From: JAJDIA01 sp031555735
GTDB lineage: Bacteria; Bacteroidota; Bacteroidia; Bacteroidales; Tannerellaceae
Length of the DNA stretch: 64,000 nt
Assembly: GCA_031555735.1 (NCBI GenBank)
Contig: JAVBUE010000013.1
Coordinates: 47,331-111,330 of the forward strand
Direction: 5' to 3'
A program made the position numbers and the translations under genes. Shown one piece after another: positions 17,079 through 26,500 of the stretch. The notes below the pieces were generated by a model. The model worked only from the letters and a program-made list of their open reading frames with translations, made no database searches and was not told the origin of the DNA. Each line of letters starts with the position of its first letter. Position 1 is the stretch's first letter.

Positions 17079-17086
17079 TACCTTTG
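17079..17086 (+). promoter_or_regulatory. -7 element for yicC-gmk-nadD
   Basis: TACCTTTG lies 16 bases before the yicC ATG. No good -33 TTG is visible. Confidence 0.5.
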
Positions 17087-17102
17087 CACAAAGTAAAAAA
17101 TT

Positions 17103-17975
17103 ATGGTACAATCAATGACCGGATTCGGTAAGATAACAACCGAGCTCTCCTCTAAAAAAATCACAGTAGAAATCAAAGCGCTGAATAGCAAGCAGATGGA
17201 TTTGTCCACCCGCATATCTTCAGCTTTCAAGGATAAGGAAATGGAAATCCGTTCGCTGCTACTGCAAAGCCTGCTGCGCGGAAAGGTGGAATTCAACATG
17301 TTTGTCGAATATATCGGCAAGGATATCCCGACGCAGATCAATCTGGCCGCCGTGGAAAGCTATTACCAGCAAATCCAATCCATATCCGACAAGTTATCCA
17401 TTGCCCTGCCGGCCGATTGGTTCCAAACCTTGTTGCGCCTCCCGGATACCATCAAGTCCGAAACGGCGGAGATTGACGAGAACGAATGGAAAGTGATCCT
17501 GGAAGCGATCAACGACGCCATCCGCCAGTTGACCGGGTTCCGTATCCAGGAAGGTGAAATGCTGACCAACCTCTTCAAACAGAAAATAGCGCGGATCGCG
17601 GATTTGCTCGTACAGGTGGAAAGCTATGAGAGTGAACGCATCGAAAAGATCAAGGCGCGCATCATCGACAACCTGGAGAAGGTAGCTGAAAAAGATTACG
17701 ACAAGAACAGGTTTGAACAGGAGATGATTTATTACATCGAAAAACTGGATGTAAACGAAGAAAAAAACCGCCTGACCAACCACCTGAACTATTTTATCAG
17801 CACATTGGGTGAAGAACAGGGACAAGGCAAAAAGCTCGGATTCATCGCCCAGGAGATTGGCCGTGAGATCAATACCCTTGGTTCCAAAAGCAACCATGCG
17901 GAAATGCAGAAGATCGTCGTACAGATGAAAGACGAACTGGAACAGATCAAGGAACAAATACTCAATGTATTATAG
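17103..17975 (+). CDS. YicC-family endoribonuclease
   Basis: A 290-residue protein with the defining ends of the family: VQSMTGFGKITTE at the start and GSKSNHAEMQKIVVQMKDELEQIKEQ at the end. YicC of E. coli has been reported as an RNase acting on sRNA, so a role in RNA turnover is likely but not shown here. It heads a unit with gmk (35 bases on) and nadD. The yicC-gmk pairing is common in bacteria. Confidence 0.93.
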   Translation: MVQSMTGFGKITTELSSKKITVEIKALNSKQMDLSTRISSAFKDKEMEIRSLLLQSLLRGKVEFNMFVEYIGKDIPTQINLAAVESYYQQIQSISDKLSIALPADWFQTLLRLPDTIKSETAEIDENEWKVILEAINDAIRQLTGFRIQEGEMLTNLFKQKIARIADLLVQVESYESERIEKIKARIIDNLEKVAEKDYDKNRFEQEMIYYIEKLDVNEEKNRLTNHLNYFISTLGEEQGQGKKLGFIAQEIGREINTLGSKSNHAEMQKIVVQMKDELEQIKEQILNVL

Positions 17976-18010
17976 TTTTACCTACTCAGCCTAATTAAAC
18001 AAACACAAAA

Positions 18011-18577
18011 ATGGAAGGAAAACTCATCATTTTTTCAGCACCCTCAGGTTCAGGAAAATCGACGATTATCCGCTACCTGCTCAAGCAGCAACTGAACCTG
18101 CATTTCTCTATTTCAGCTACCAGCCGTTTACCTCGCGGCACGGAAAAAAACGGTATTGACTATTTCTTTCTCAGTCCGGAGGAATTCCGGATCCGCATCG
18201 CGGCAGGTGATTTTCTGGAATACGAGGAAGTCTATACGGATAAGTTCTATGGCACGCTGAAAAGCGAGGTGGAACGGATGTTGGACAAAGGCGAACATGT
18301 GATATTCGATGTGGACGTGGTTGGCGGATGCAACATCAAACAACAGTATGGCGACCGCGCCCTGTCGATCTTCATTCACCCCCCCCACATCAACGAGTTA
18401 CGGCGCCGGTTGGAACTGCGTGCCACCGACACCCCCGAGATGATCGAGAACCGGATCGCCAAAGCGAACTATGAGATGGGCTTTTCGTCGCGATTTGACG
18501 TAGTGATCATCAACGACAATCTGGAAAATGCGTTTAAAGACACCCTACAGGCTGTCCAATCATTTCTTGCCCAATGA
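18011..18577 (+). CDS. gmk: Guanylate kinase
   Basis: Gmk phosphorylates GMP to GDP. The 188 residues match the normal size. The P-loop is SAPSGSGKST (residues about 8-17); the GMP-binding region has SRLPRGTEKNGIDYFFLS with the conserved Arg, Glu and Tyr, and EYEEVYTDKFYGTLKSEV. It overlaps nadD by four bases (ATGA), so the two are translationally coupled. Confidence 0.96.
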   Translation: MEGKLIIFSAPSGSGKSTIIRYLLKQQLNLHFSISATSRLPRGTEKNGIDYFFLSPEEFRIRIAAGDFLEYEEVYTDKFYGTLKSEVERMLDKGEHVIFDVDVVGGCNIKQQYGDRALSIFIHPPHINELRRRLELRATDTPEMIENRIAKANYEMGFSSRFDVVIINDNLENAFKDTLQAVQSFLAQ

Positions 18578-19128
18578 AAACGGGCATTTTCTCCGGTTCC
18601 TTTAATCCTATCCACATCGGTCACCTGGCCTTAGCCAACTGGCTATGCGAATTCGAGGGATTGGATGAAGTATGGTTTCTGATCACACCCCAGAACCCGT
18701 TGAAGAGCAGTGATCAGTTGATGGACGACCGGCTACGGTTGGAATGGACCCGCACGGCGATCGGCGACTATCCTAAATTCCATGTGAGCGACATCGAGTT
18801 TTCACTCCCCCGGCCTACCTATACCTTCCACACGCTGGAGACCCTTCAAAGCCAGTTTCCCGACCGTATGTTTTATTTCATCCTGGGAGCCGACAACTGG
18901 AAGCAGATCTCCCAATGGAAAAACTACCAGGAGATATTGGAACGGTACCCGATCCTAATCTATCCCCGTAAAGGATATGAAATCCATGTTCCACCTCAGT
19001 ATCCGAACGTGAAAGCGGTGGACGCACCTGAGATCGGCATCTCATCCACCTTTATCCGTACTGCATTCCAAGCGGGGAAAGATGTACGTTTTTTTCTTCC
19101 GGAGAAAATCCGTCCTTTTTTCGGCTGA
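18574..19128 (+). CDS. nadD: Nicotinate-mononucleotide adenylyltransferase
   Basis: NadD makes nicotinic acid adenine dinucleotide from NaMN and ATP. The 184 residues hold the nucleotidyltransferase motif SGSFNPIHIGHLALA and the C-terminal ISSTFIRTAFQAGKDVRFFLP. Its product is the substrate of the glutamine-dependent NAD synthetase at 54352-56292. The start ATG lies inside the gmk stop region. The gene ends 29 bases before the convergent HTH-like gene. Confidence 0.95.
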   Translation: MKTGIFSGSFNPIHIGHLALANWLCEFEGLDEVWFLITPQNPLKSSDQLMDDRLRLEWTRTAIGDYPKFHVSDIEFSLPRPTYTFHTLETLQSQFPDRMFYFILGADNWKQISQWKNYQEILERYPILIYPRKGYEIHVPPQYPNVKAVDAPEIGISSTFIRTAFQAGKDVRFFLPEKIRPFFG

Positions 19129-19157
19129 CGGAAGGCATGATGCAGCCTGCTGCGGCG

Positions 19158-20120
19158 TCAGAGCAAATGAATCATCTCCCGTTGCCTGTTCATAAACTCC
19201 AGCCGTTGCTTCTCGCCACTGACGGAGATCAGGACGGAGTTTTTAACCAGAGCATCCAGCATATGCTTCATTTTATGGACGATACGGGGATCCTTGTAGT
19301 AATAGAACCCATCGCCAAACATGTGTACGGATGCAACGCCAAAGGTATCCGCGTGGTAGTAGATGCAGGTCGTGTCGAAACCAAAATAACTGAGATTCAT
19401 TGAAAAAGGCATATTGTTGGACGTTTTTCCCCGCATCATATTACTTCCCATCTCATCCAGCAGCATGTTTGTTTCCTGTTTGATTTGCCGTACCTCATCA
19501 TCCGTAAGCAATTCCATTTTCCGGAAATAAGTCACCTCGCGGACATGCGACAACATCAGTTCCGGCGGGCAAATATATCGGACAGCCACATCCTGCATCT
19601 CCTTGATAAACTGATGATGCAAGACAGTCACTTCATCCGGGATGTACATATCCTTCAACTTACCCGGATAGAGGTCGTTGCTGCACCGGTACATCCATTT
19701 AAACATGTAATATTTCGACATCATTTCGTACTTAAAGATCGGAAACATCGGGATCATGATATCCGTTAATACGAATAACTGCGCGTTCGGATGTGTCTTC
19801 AGTGTTTTCAACAGATCAATGCATTCGTTTACCGCCTGCTGATACCGGTCAACAGGCAAATGCGCTTCAGCCACACACATCATCTGCACGCCAAAGCGGT
19901 TCTTCCCTTGCTCCGAGTCCCGTAGGGCATCAATAGAGATATCGAAATACCGGGTGATCCGGACAACTTCTTCCAGCGAGAAATCAATCTCCCCCCGTAA
20001 CCTGCGGTATGCCGCTTCCTTACTCATCGGTATGATATCAATCAGTACATCAACAGGGTTCATACCCGCAGGCACCTTCAGTTTGATAATACGTATAAGT
20101 TCTTCATACAGTTTTGTCAT
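19158..20120 (-). CDS. HTH-like regulator of unknown family, paralogue 1
   Basis: I do not recognise a named family. The first 65 residues include PVDVLIDIIPMSKEAAYRRL followed by RGEIDFSLEE and ITRYFDISID, which reads like an XRE-type helix-turn-helix. The remaining 250 residues are mixed helical with many aromatic residues (YYMFKWMYRC, GDGFYYYKDPR) and no enzyme motif. The start is the ATG at about 20120; upstream TTG 20153 would add eleven charged residues. It is the second of two tandem paralogues, about 70 bases after the other, and convergent with nadD. A DNA-binding regulator is the best guess. Confidence 0.6.
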   Translation of the reverse strand: MTKLYEELIRIIKLKVPAGMNPVDVLIDIIPMSKEAAYRRLRGEIDFSLEEVVRITRYFDISIDALRDSEQGKNRFGVQMMCVAEAHLPVDRYQQAVNECIDLLKTLKTHPNAQLFVLTDIMIPMFPIFKYEMMSKYYMFKWMYRCSNDLYPGKLKDMYIPDEVTVLHHQFIKEMQDVAVRYICPPELMLSHVREVTYFRKMELLTDDEVRQIKQETNMLLDEMGSNMMRGKTSNNMPFSMNLSYFGFDTTCIYYHADTFGVASVHMFGDGFYYYKDPRIVHKMKHMLDALVKNSVLISVSGEKQRLEFMNRQREMIHLL

Positions 20121-20188
20121 ACACTTTTCCTCTTTCCTACTGGTAACCCTCAAAAAACTACTTTACTGACCACTCCGGTTGATCCGGG

Positions 20189-21142
20189 CTACAGTCCATC
20201 GACAATGGCCCGTTGCCGGCTGAAGAAATCAACTCTTTCGATATTGCCACTTCGGGTGATTAATACTGAATACTTCATTAACGAATCTATCCATTCCCCC
20301 ATTTCATCGCACAACTCATCATCCAGGGAGGAAAAGTAGTTCACCCCGAACACATTGATGGAGCAAGCCTTGAAAGAAGCGCTGTTCAGAACGATATATG
20401 TAGTATCAAAATAAACATTAGATACATGTACCTGAAAGGATTGCCCCGTCAACAGATGCCCGCTCAGGACATCCCGTTCCAAATCATCCAGAAACTGATG
20501 GCATTCGGCTTTCATAAGGGATATCTCTTCATTGCTTACCAAACCGGTTTCCACAAAATACCGGATTTCAGTGATGCAGGAGGCAAACAAATTAGACGTC
20601 AGCAAATAATGGATCGGTATCTGCTGCACTTCTTTATGCCAGCATTCCTCTAACTGACGTACCTCCGGGGGCAGGTTCAACTCCGACATCCGGCAAGGCA
20701 TTGTTTCCTTCCTACATTGGTACATGAATTTAAACAGACGGAACTTGCTCAGATAGGGGTATTTGAACAGATGGGATGTAGGGAGCAAGTCTGTTGCGGA
20801 TATAATCAGCGGATCTGCATCCGACTTCACGAAACGGAGCGCATCAATGATCTGAGTCATGGTCTGACAATACGCCTTGAGTGGATTCGGATTATTCATC
20901 CGAAGCATGGTAGCCTTGTACGTCCCGTTTTTCGGATACTCAAGCAACTGATCCAGGGAAATATCCAACTTAACGGCCAGTAAAGCAGCCTCATCCAACG
21001 TAAAGGGAATCTCTCCGCGCAAACGGCGGTATGCAGCCTCTCGCTTTAAAGGAAGTATATCCATCAACAAATCTACCGGATTGGTACCAGGCGATGTTTT
21101 CGAATTTATGAAGCCTATCAAACTACGATGCAAATCAACCAT
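20189..21142 (-). CDS. HTH-like regulator of unknown family, paralogue 2
   Basis: A 317-residue protein related along its length to the next gene. The N-terminal pattern is the same: PVDLLMDILPLKREAAYRRL, RGEIPFTLDEAALLA, VKLDISLDQLLEYP. Later shared features include a FKYPYLSKFRLFKFMYQCRKE-like block (FKYEMMSKYYMFKWMYRC in the paralogue) and an end SRQRAIVDGL matching NRQREMIHLL. The ATG at 21142 is preferred over the GTG at 21154. The two probably arose by tandem duplication. Ligand and target are unknown. Confidence 0.6.
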   Translation of the reverse strand: MVDLHRSLIGFINSKTSPGTNPVDLLMDILPLKREAAYRRLRGEIPFTLDEAALLAVKLDISLDQLLEYPKNGTYKATMLRMNNPNPLKAYCQTMTQIIDALRFVKSDADPLIISATDLLPTSHLFKYPYLSKFRLFKFMYQCRKETMPCRMSELNLPPEVRQLEECWHKEVQQIPIHYLLTSNLFASCITEIRYFVETGLVSNEEISLMKAECHQFLDDLERDVLSGHLLTGQSFQVHVSNVYFDTTYIVLNSASFKACSINVFGVNYFSSLDDELCDEMGEWIDSLMKYSVLITRSGNIERVDFFSRQRAIVDGL

Positions 21143-21241
21143 ACACAATAGCACTCTTATTTTTTACTCTTTACGAGAGGTTAAAAACACAATCTGAGAC
21201 AAAATAAGACATTTATTTTAATATCTCCGCATTATTTTGAC

Positions 21242-21272
21242 TTGAAAAGCAGACGCAGACTATTTATTTTTG
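21242..21272 (+). promoter_or_regulatory. Promoter far upstream of the PurF-like gene
   Basis: TTG at 21242-21244, 20-bp spacer, TATTTTTG at 21265-21272. The next plausible start codon for a large gene is over 300 bases away, which suggests a long leader or a separate small transcript. Confidence 0.5.
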
Positions 21273-21565
21273 CATATCACTTATAGAAACACAGTTTTAT
21301 ATTGGAATATACTACTCGCTAACCTTCCTTAACCTTTTTCGACAGAACTATTATCCTCAAAGAACTAAACCCTTGTTGCATGAAAAAACAGAAAACCGGC
21401 TCCTAAAGCATAGTAAGGGTCGGTTTTCGTATCAGTTTTACACCCAATAAGCCCATCAACTTACAATCCGACAAAATAGAACGCCCATGGATTACTTATT
21501 TCAACACCGACACATTCTTCACATTTTTTTTCCGTCTCCGGAAACTTTCCTCCTCATAAAACCGT

Positions 21566-21573
21566 TATTTTTG
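21566..21573 (+). promoter_or_regulatory. -7 element for the PurF-like / carAB genes
   Basis: TATTTTTG matches TAnnTTTG and ends 24 bases before the ATG at 21598. Confidence 0.45.
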
Positions 21574-21597
21574 TAGCATACCAAAATAGGGAGGCAA

Positions 21598-23508
21598 ATG
21601 GAAGTATTGAAGCACGAATGCGGTGTAGGTATGGTCAGGCTGCTGAAGCCACTGGAGCATTATCACCAAAAATACGGCAGTTGGATGTATGGGCTGAACA
21701 AGTTGTACCTGTTGATGGAAAAGCAACACAACCGCGGACAGGAAGGCGCCGGATTATCCTGCGTAAAACTCGAAGCGAACCCCGGAGAAGAATATATGTT
21801 CCGCGAACGAGCCACAGGCACGGGAGCGATCCCGGAAATTTTCGCCGCCGTCCATCACCATTACAAAGATATTCCCGAAGAGCAACTGAACGATCCCTTC
21901 TTTGCCAAAGCCCATCTCCCCTTTGCAGGGGAACTGTACATGGGGCATCTCCGTTACAGCACGACCGGCAAATCCGGCATTTCGTATGTCCACCCCTTTC
22001 TGCGGCGGAACAACTGGCGTGCCAAGAACCTGGCATTATGCGGCAACTTCAACCTCACGAATGTACAGGAGGTATTTGATGAAATCACATCGATCGGACA
22101 ACATCCGCGCCAGTATGCCGATACCTATATCATGCTGGAACAGATGGGACACCGGCTCGACCGCGAAGTAGAACGTGTATTTCGCCAGTGCGAAGAAGAA
22201 GGTCTATCCGGGAAAGCGATCACCTGCGCCATCGAAGAGCGGATAGACCTGTCGAACGTGTTGAAACGATGCGTACCTGCCTGGGATGGCGGATTTGTGA
22301 TTTGCGGCATTACCGGAAGCGGCGAATCCTTCGCTGTACGTGATCCCTGGGGAATCCGTCCGGCCTTCTATTATGCCGACGACGAGATCGTGGTGCTGGC
22401 TTCCGAACGCCCTGTCATCCAAACGGTCATGAACGTCCATTGGTACGAGGTTCATGAACTCAACCGGGGCGAGGCCCTTATCATCAACAAAGCCGGACAG
22501 GTCCGTACTGCCCCTATTGCCGAGCCGAAAGGCAACAGCGCCTGTTCGTTCGAGCGCATTTATTTTTCCCGAGGCAGCGACATCGATATTTATAAAGAAC
22601 GCAAACAGTTGGGTAACAACCTGGTCTCTCCCATCCTGAAAGCCATCGGACAGGATCTCGACCATACCGTTTTTTCCTTCATCCCCAATACGGCAGAGGT
22701 GGCTTTCTTCGGAATGGAAGAAGGGCTGAACAACTACCTGAACAAGATTAAGAGGGAGTGGATCGCCGATCGCAGCCACCTGTTACAGGAAAAAGAACTC
22801 GAACAAATCCTCTCCATGCGCATCCGCACCGAGAAGGTCGCGATCAAAGACATCAAGTTACGTACCTTCATTGCCGAGGGACACAGCCGGAACGACCTGG
22901 CAGCACACGTGTATGATATTACCTATGGTAGTATTGTACCCTTCGAAGACAACCTGGTGGTGATCGACGACAGTATCGTTCGTGGCACCACCCTGCAACA
23001 GAGCATCATCAGCATCCTCGACCGGCTGCATCCGAAAAAGATCGTGATCGTATCGTCCTCACCCCAGGTCAGGTACCCGGACTATTACGGGATCGACATG
23101 TCAAAAATGAACGAGTTCATTGCCTTCAGAGCCGCCATCGCCCTGTTGGAAGCCAGAGGGCAGACAGACATCATACTCCAGGCATACAAAAAAGCGAAAA
23201 AGCAACAGGCAGCGGCCAAGCCCCCGCTTATTAATTATGTAAAGGAAATATACGCGCCTTTCAGCGACGAAGAAATAGCCGCCCAGATGGTAATACTACT
23301 GAAACCTCCCGCGGTAAAGGCACAGGTTGATATTGTTTATCAGACATTGGAAGGCTTACACGCTTCCTGCCCGAACCATCCGGGCGACTGGTATTTCTCG
23401 GGCGACTACCCCACTCCAGGGGGTATCCGGATGGTGAACCAGGCATTCATCCACTTCATGGAAGAAGAATACCTGCTGAAAGACCATCGGTTACACATGA
23501 ATCACTGA
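21598..23508 (+). CDS. PurF-like class II glutamine amidotransferase/phosphoribosyltransferase with C-terminal extension
   Basis: The 636 residues combine an Ntn-type glutamine amidotransferase domain with a PRTase domain as in amidophosphoribosyltransferase. The nucleophile is Cys8 (HECGVGMV), requiring removal of seven residues. Other motifs are GHLRYSTTGKSG, CGNFNLTN and the PRPP loop VVIDDSIVRGTT. It is 130-170 residues longer than ordinary PurF, with an added tail (from about 510, through AAKPPLINYVKEIYAPF to HLHMNH). The start MEVLKHECG rather than a long propeptide is notable. Position right before carbamoyl-phosphate synthetase, 21 bases away, suggests cotranscription. It may be a second, specialised PurF; the true de novo PurF may lie elsewhere. 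Confidence 0.82.
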   Translation: MEVLKHECGVGMVRLLKPLEHYHQKYGSWMYGLNKLYLLMEKQHNRGQEGAGLSCVKLEANPGEEYMFRERATGTGAIPEIFAAVHHHYKDIPEEQLNDPFFAKAHLPFAGELYMGHLRYSTTGKSGISYVHPFLRRNNWRAKNLALCGNFNLTNVQEVFDEITSIGQHPRQYADTYIMLEQMGHRLDREVERVFRQCEEEGLSGKAITCAIEERIDLSNVLKRCVPAWDGGFVICGITGSGESFAVRDPWGIRPAFYYADDEIVVLASERPVIQTVMNVHWYEVHELNRGEALIINKAGQVRTAPIAEPKGNSACSFERIYFSRGSDIDIYKERKQLGNNLVSPILKAIGQDLDHTVFSFIPNTAEVAFFGMEEGLNNYLNKIKREWIADRSHLLQEKELEQILSMRIRTEKVAIKDIKLRTFIAEGHSRNDLAAHVYDITYGSIVPFEDNLVVIDDSIVRGTTLQQSIISILDRLHPKKIVIVSSSPQVRYPDYYGIDMSKMNEFIAFRAAIALLEARGQTDIILQAYKKAKKQQAAAKPPLINYVKEIYAPFSDEEIAAQMVILLKPPAVKAQVDIVYQTLEGLHASCPNHPGDWYFSGDYPTPGGIRMVNQAFIHFMEEEYLLKDHRLHMNH

Positions 23509-23529
23509 CAATCTATTAGGAATACATAC

Positions 23530-26500
23530 ATGCAAAACGACAAGATCGCAACCCTGATTTTAGAAGACGGCAGCACGTTTCAGGGATTTTCATTCGGTTA
23601 TGAAAGACCGGTGACCGGTGAAGTAGTGTTCAATACCGCGATGACCGGTTATCCGGAGAGCCTCACCGACCCTTCGTATGCCGGACAAATGATCGTGCTC
23701 ACCTTCCCCCTGGTAGGCAACTACGGAGTACCCGGACGCACATTCGACGCAGAAGGGATCGCCACCCTGATGGAAAGTGAAAAGATCCATGCCGAAGCCA
23801 TCATCATCAGCGACTACAGCCATGAATACAGCCACTGGAAAGCGGTGGAAAGCCTGAGCGACTGGCTGAAAGAAGAAAAAGTACCGGGCATATACGGCAT
23901 CGATACCCGGGCGCTCACCCAGCGCTTACGCGAACAGGGAGTGATGACCGGGCGGATCGTGATCGGGGAAGCAGTAGAGGCAGGCTCCCCCCTCCCCCCT
24001 ATCCGGTATGACGAGATAAACTACGTAGATCAGGTATCCACCCGCGAAATAATCGTGTATGGCGAAGGAGAAGGGAAAAAACGGGTTGTCCTGATCGACT
24101 GCGGCGTCAAGCATAACATCATCCGAAGCTTAGTGAAACGGGGCGTTACGGTGGTTCGTGTTCCCTGGAACCACGATTTCACACAGATGGATTACGACGG
24201 GCTTTTCATCAGCAACGGACCGGGAGATCCCGATACCTGCGCCGAAGCAGTAGCCCATATCCGCCAGGCGCTCCAAGGAGACAAACCCATCTGCGGCATC
24301 TGTATGGGTAACCAATTACTGGCCAAAGCGGGAGGAGCCTCCATTTACAAACTCAAATACGGGCACCGCAGCCACAACCAGCCGGTAAGGCTTGTCGGTA
24401 CGGAACGGTGCTTCATCACCTCCCAGAACCACGGGTATGCAGTGGACAATAACACGTTAAGTTCCGACTGGGAACCCCTCTTCATCAATATGAACGACGG
24501 GACGAATGAAGGTATCCGGCATAAATCAAAGCCCTTCTTCTCTTCCCAGTTCCATCCCGAAGCCTGTAGCGGACCAACGGATACGGAGTTTATCTTCGAC
24601 CTGTTTGTCCACACCCTGCAAACAGGAAAACTCGATTTCGACGCGCTGCCGGCTACGCGGAATTACGACAACAACCAATCGAAAACCCCTTATACAGACA
24701 TCAAAAAGATACTCGTCCTGGGTTCCGGCGCCCTGAAGATCGGCGAAGCGGGCGAGTTCGATTACTCAGGCAGCCAGGCGCTGAAAGCCATCCGGGAAGA
24801 AGGGATCGAGACGATCCTCATCAACCCGAACATTGCCACCGTACAAACGTCGGAAGGTGTAGCCGACCGGGTCTATTTCCTTCCCGTCACCCCTTTCTTC
24901 GTCGAGAAAGTGATCCAGAAAGAACGCCCCGACGGTATCCTGCTGGCCTTTGGCGGGCAAACAGCCCTCAACTGCGGAGTAGCCTTATATAAGAATAATA
25001 TATTTGATATATATAATGTACGCGTGTTAGGAACACCGGTTCAGGCGATCATGGATACGGAAGACCGGGAACTGTTCGTACGCAAACTGGATGAAATCGG
25101 GGTAAAAACAATCAAAAGCGAAGCCGTGGAATCCATGGAACACGCCCGCAGAGCCGCCAAAGAACTGGGCTATCCGGTCATTATCCGTGCGGCTTATGCC
25201 CTGGGAGGATTGGGCTCGGGCTTCTGCGACAACGAAGAAGAACTGGACGCCCTGGTGGAAAAGGCGTTTGCCTTCTCTCCGCAGGTTTTGGTGGAGAAGA
25301 GCCTGAAAGGATGGAAAGAGGTGGAATACGAGGTGGTACGCGACCGGTTCGACAACTGCATCACCGTATGTAACATGGAAAACTTCGACCCGCTGGGTAT
25401 CCATACCGGTGAAAGCATCGTCATCGCCCCTTCGCAAACACTGACCAATACCGACTACCACAAACTGCGCGAACTGGCTATCCGTATCATCCGCCACATC
25501 GGCATCGTAGGCGAGTGTAATGTGCAATATGCGTACGACCCCGACAGTGAAGACTACCGTGTGATCGAAGTCAATGCCCGCCTGAGCCGTTCGTCGGCCC
25601 TGGCATCGAAAGCGACCGGTTATCCACTGGCCTTCATTGCCGCCAAACTGGGACTGGGATATGGACTGTTCGACCTGAAGAATACCGTCACCAAATCTAC
25701 CTCCGCCTTCTTTGAACCGGCGCTCGATTATGTAGTCTGCAAGATCCCGCGCTGGGATCTGGGTAAGTTCCACGGTGTTGCCCGCGAGCTTGGATCCAGC
25801 ATGAAATCGGTAGGCGAAGTGATGGCGATCGGACGCACCTTCGAAGAAGCCATCCAGAAAGGCCTGCGTATGATCGGACAAGGCATGCATGGCTTCGTGG
25901 AGAACAAAGAACTGGTGATCGACGATATCGAGAAAGAGCTGCGAGTCCCGACTGATCTCCGTATCTTCGTCATCAGCAAAGCCTTCCGCGCCGGCTATAC
26001 CATCGACCGGATCCATGAATTGACAAAGATCGACTGTTGGTTCCTGCAAAAACTGTATGGGATTATCCAGACGGCCAACAAGCTATCGGCATGCCGGACA
26101 CCGGAGTCTATGCCCGATCTCTTGTTCCGCCATGCCAAGCAACAGGGTTTCTCCGACTTCCAGATCGCGCGGGCCATCCTGAAAGAGGCCTCCGGTGATC
26201 CCGAACAATGCAGCCTGCTGATCCGTGCCGAACGCAAGCGCCGCCACATCCTGCCCGTTGTCAAACAGATCGACACGCTGGCCGCCGAATATCCGGCGCA
26301 GACAAACTATCTGTACCTCACCTACGGAGGAACCGGTAACGATGTGCATTATCTGGGTGATCACCGCTCGATCGTCGTCCTCGGTTCGGGAGCCTACCGC
26401 ATCGGCAGCTCGGTAGAATTCGACTGGTGTGGCGTGCAGGCGCTGAACACGATCAGGAAAGAAGGCTGGCGGTCGGTCATGATCAACTACAATCCCGAAA

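Larger units (their letters stand above)
21155..21597 (+). other. 443-bp spacer upstream of the PurF-like gene
   Basis: No gene is evident. It contains a good promoter at 21242-21272 far from any start codon, an eight-codon frame (21380-21406, reading MKKQKTGS) and an 11-bp hairpin at 21392-21427 that overlaps the end of that frame. A second -7 box at 21566-21573 sits close to the gene. The arrangement could be a leader or a small RNA. Confidence 0.5.

Noticed and set aside
25027..26049. Open frame of 340 codons on the minus strand
   Set aside because: It is antisense to the large-subunit part of carAB and shows no domain.
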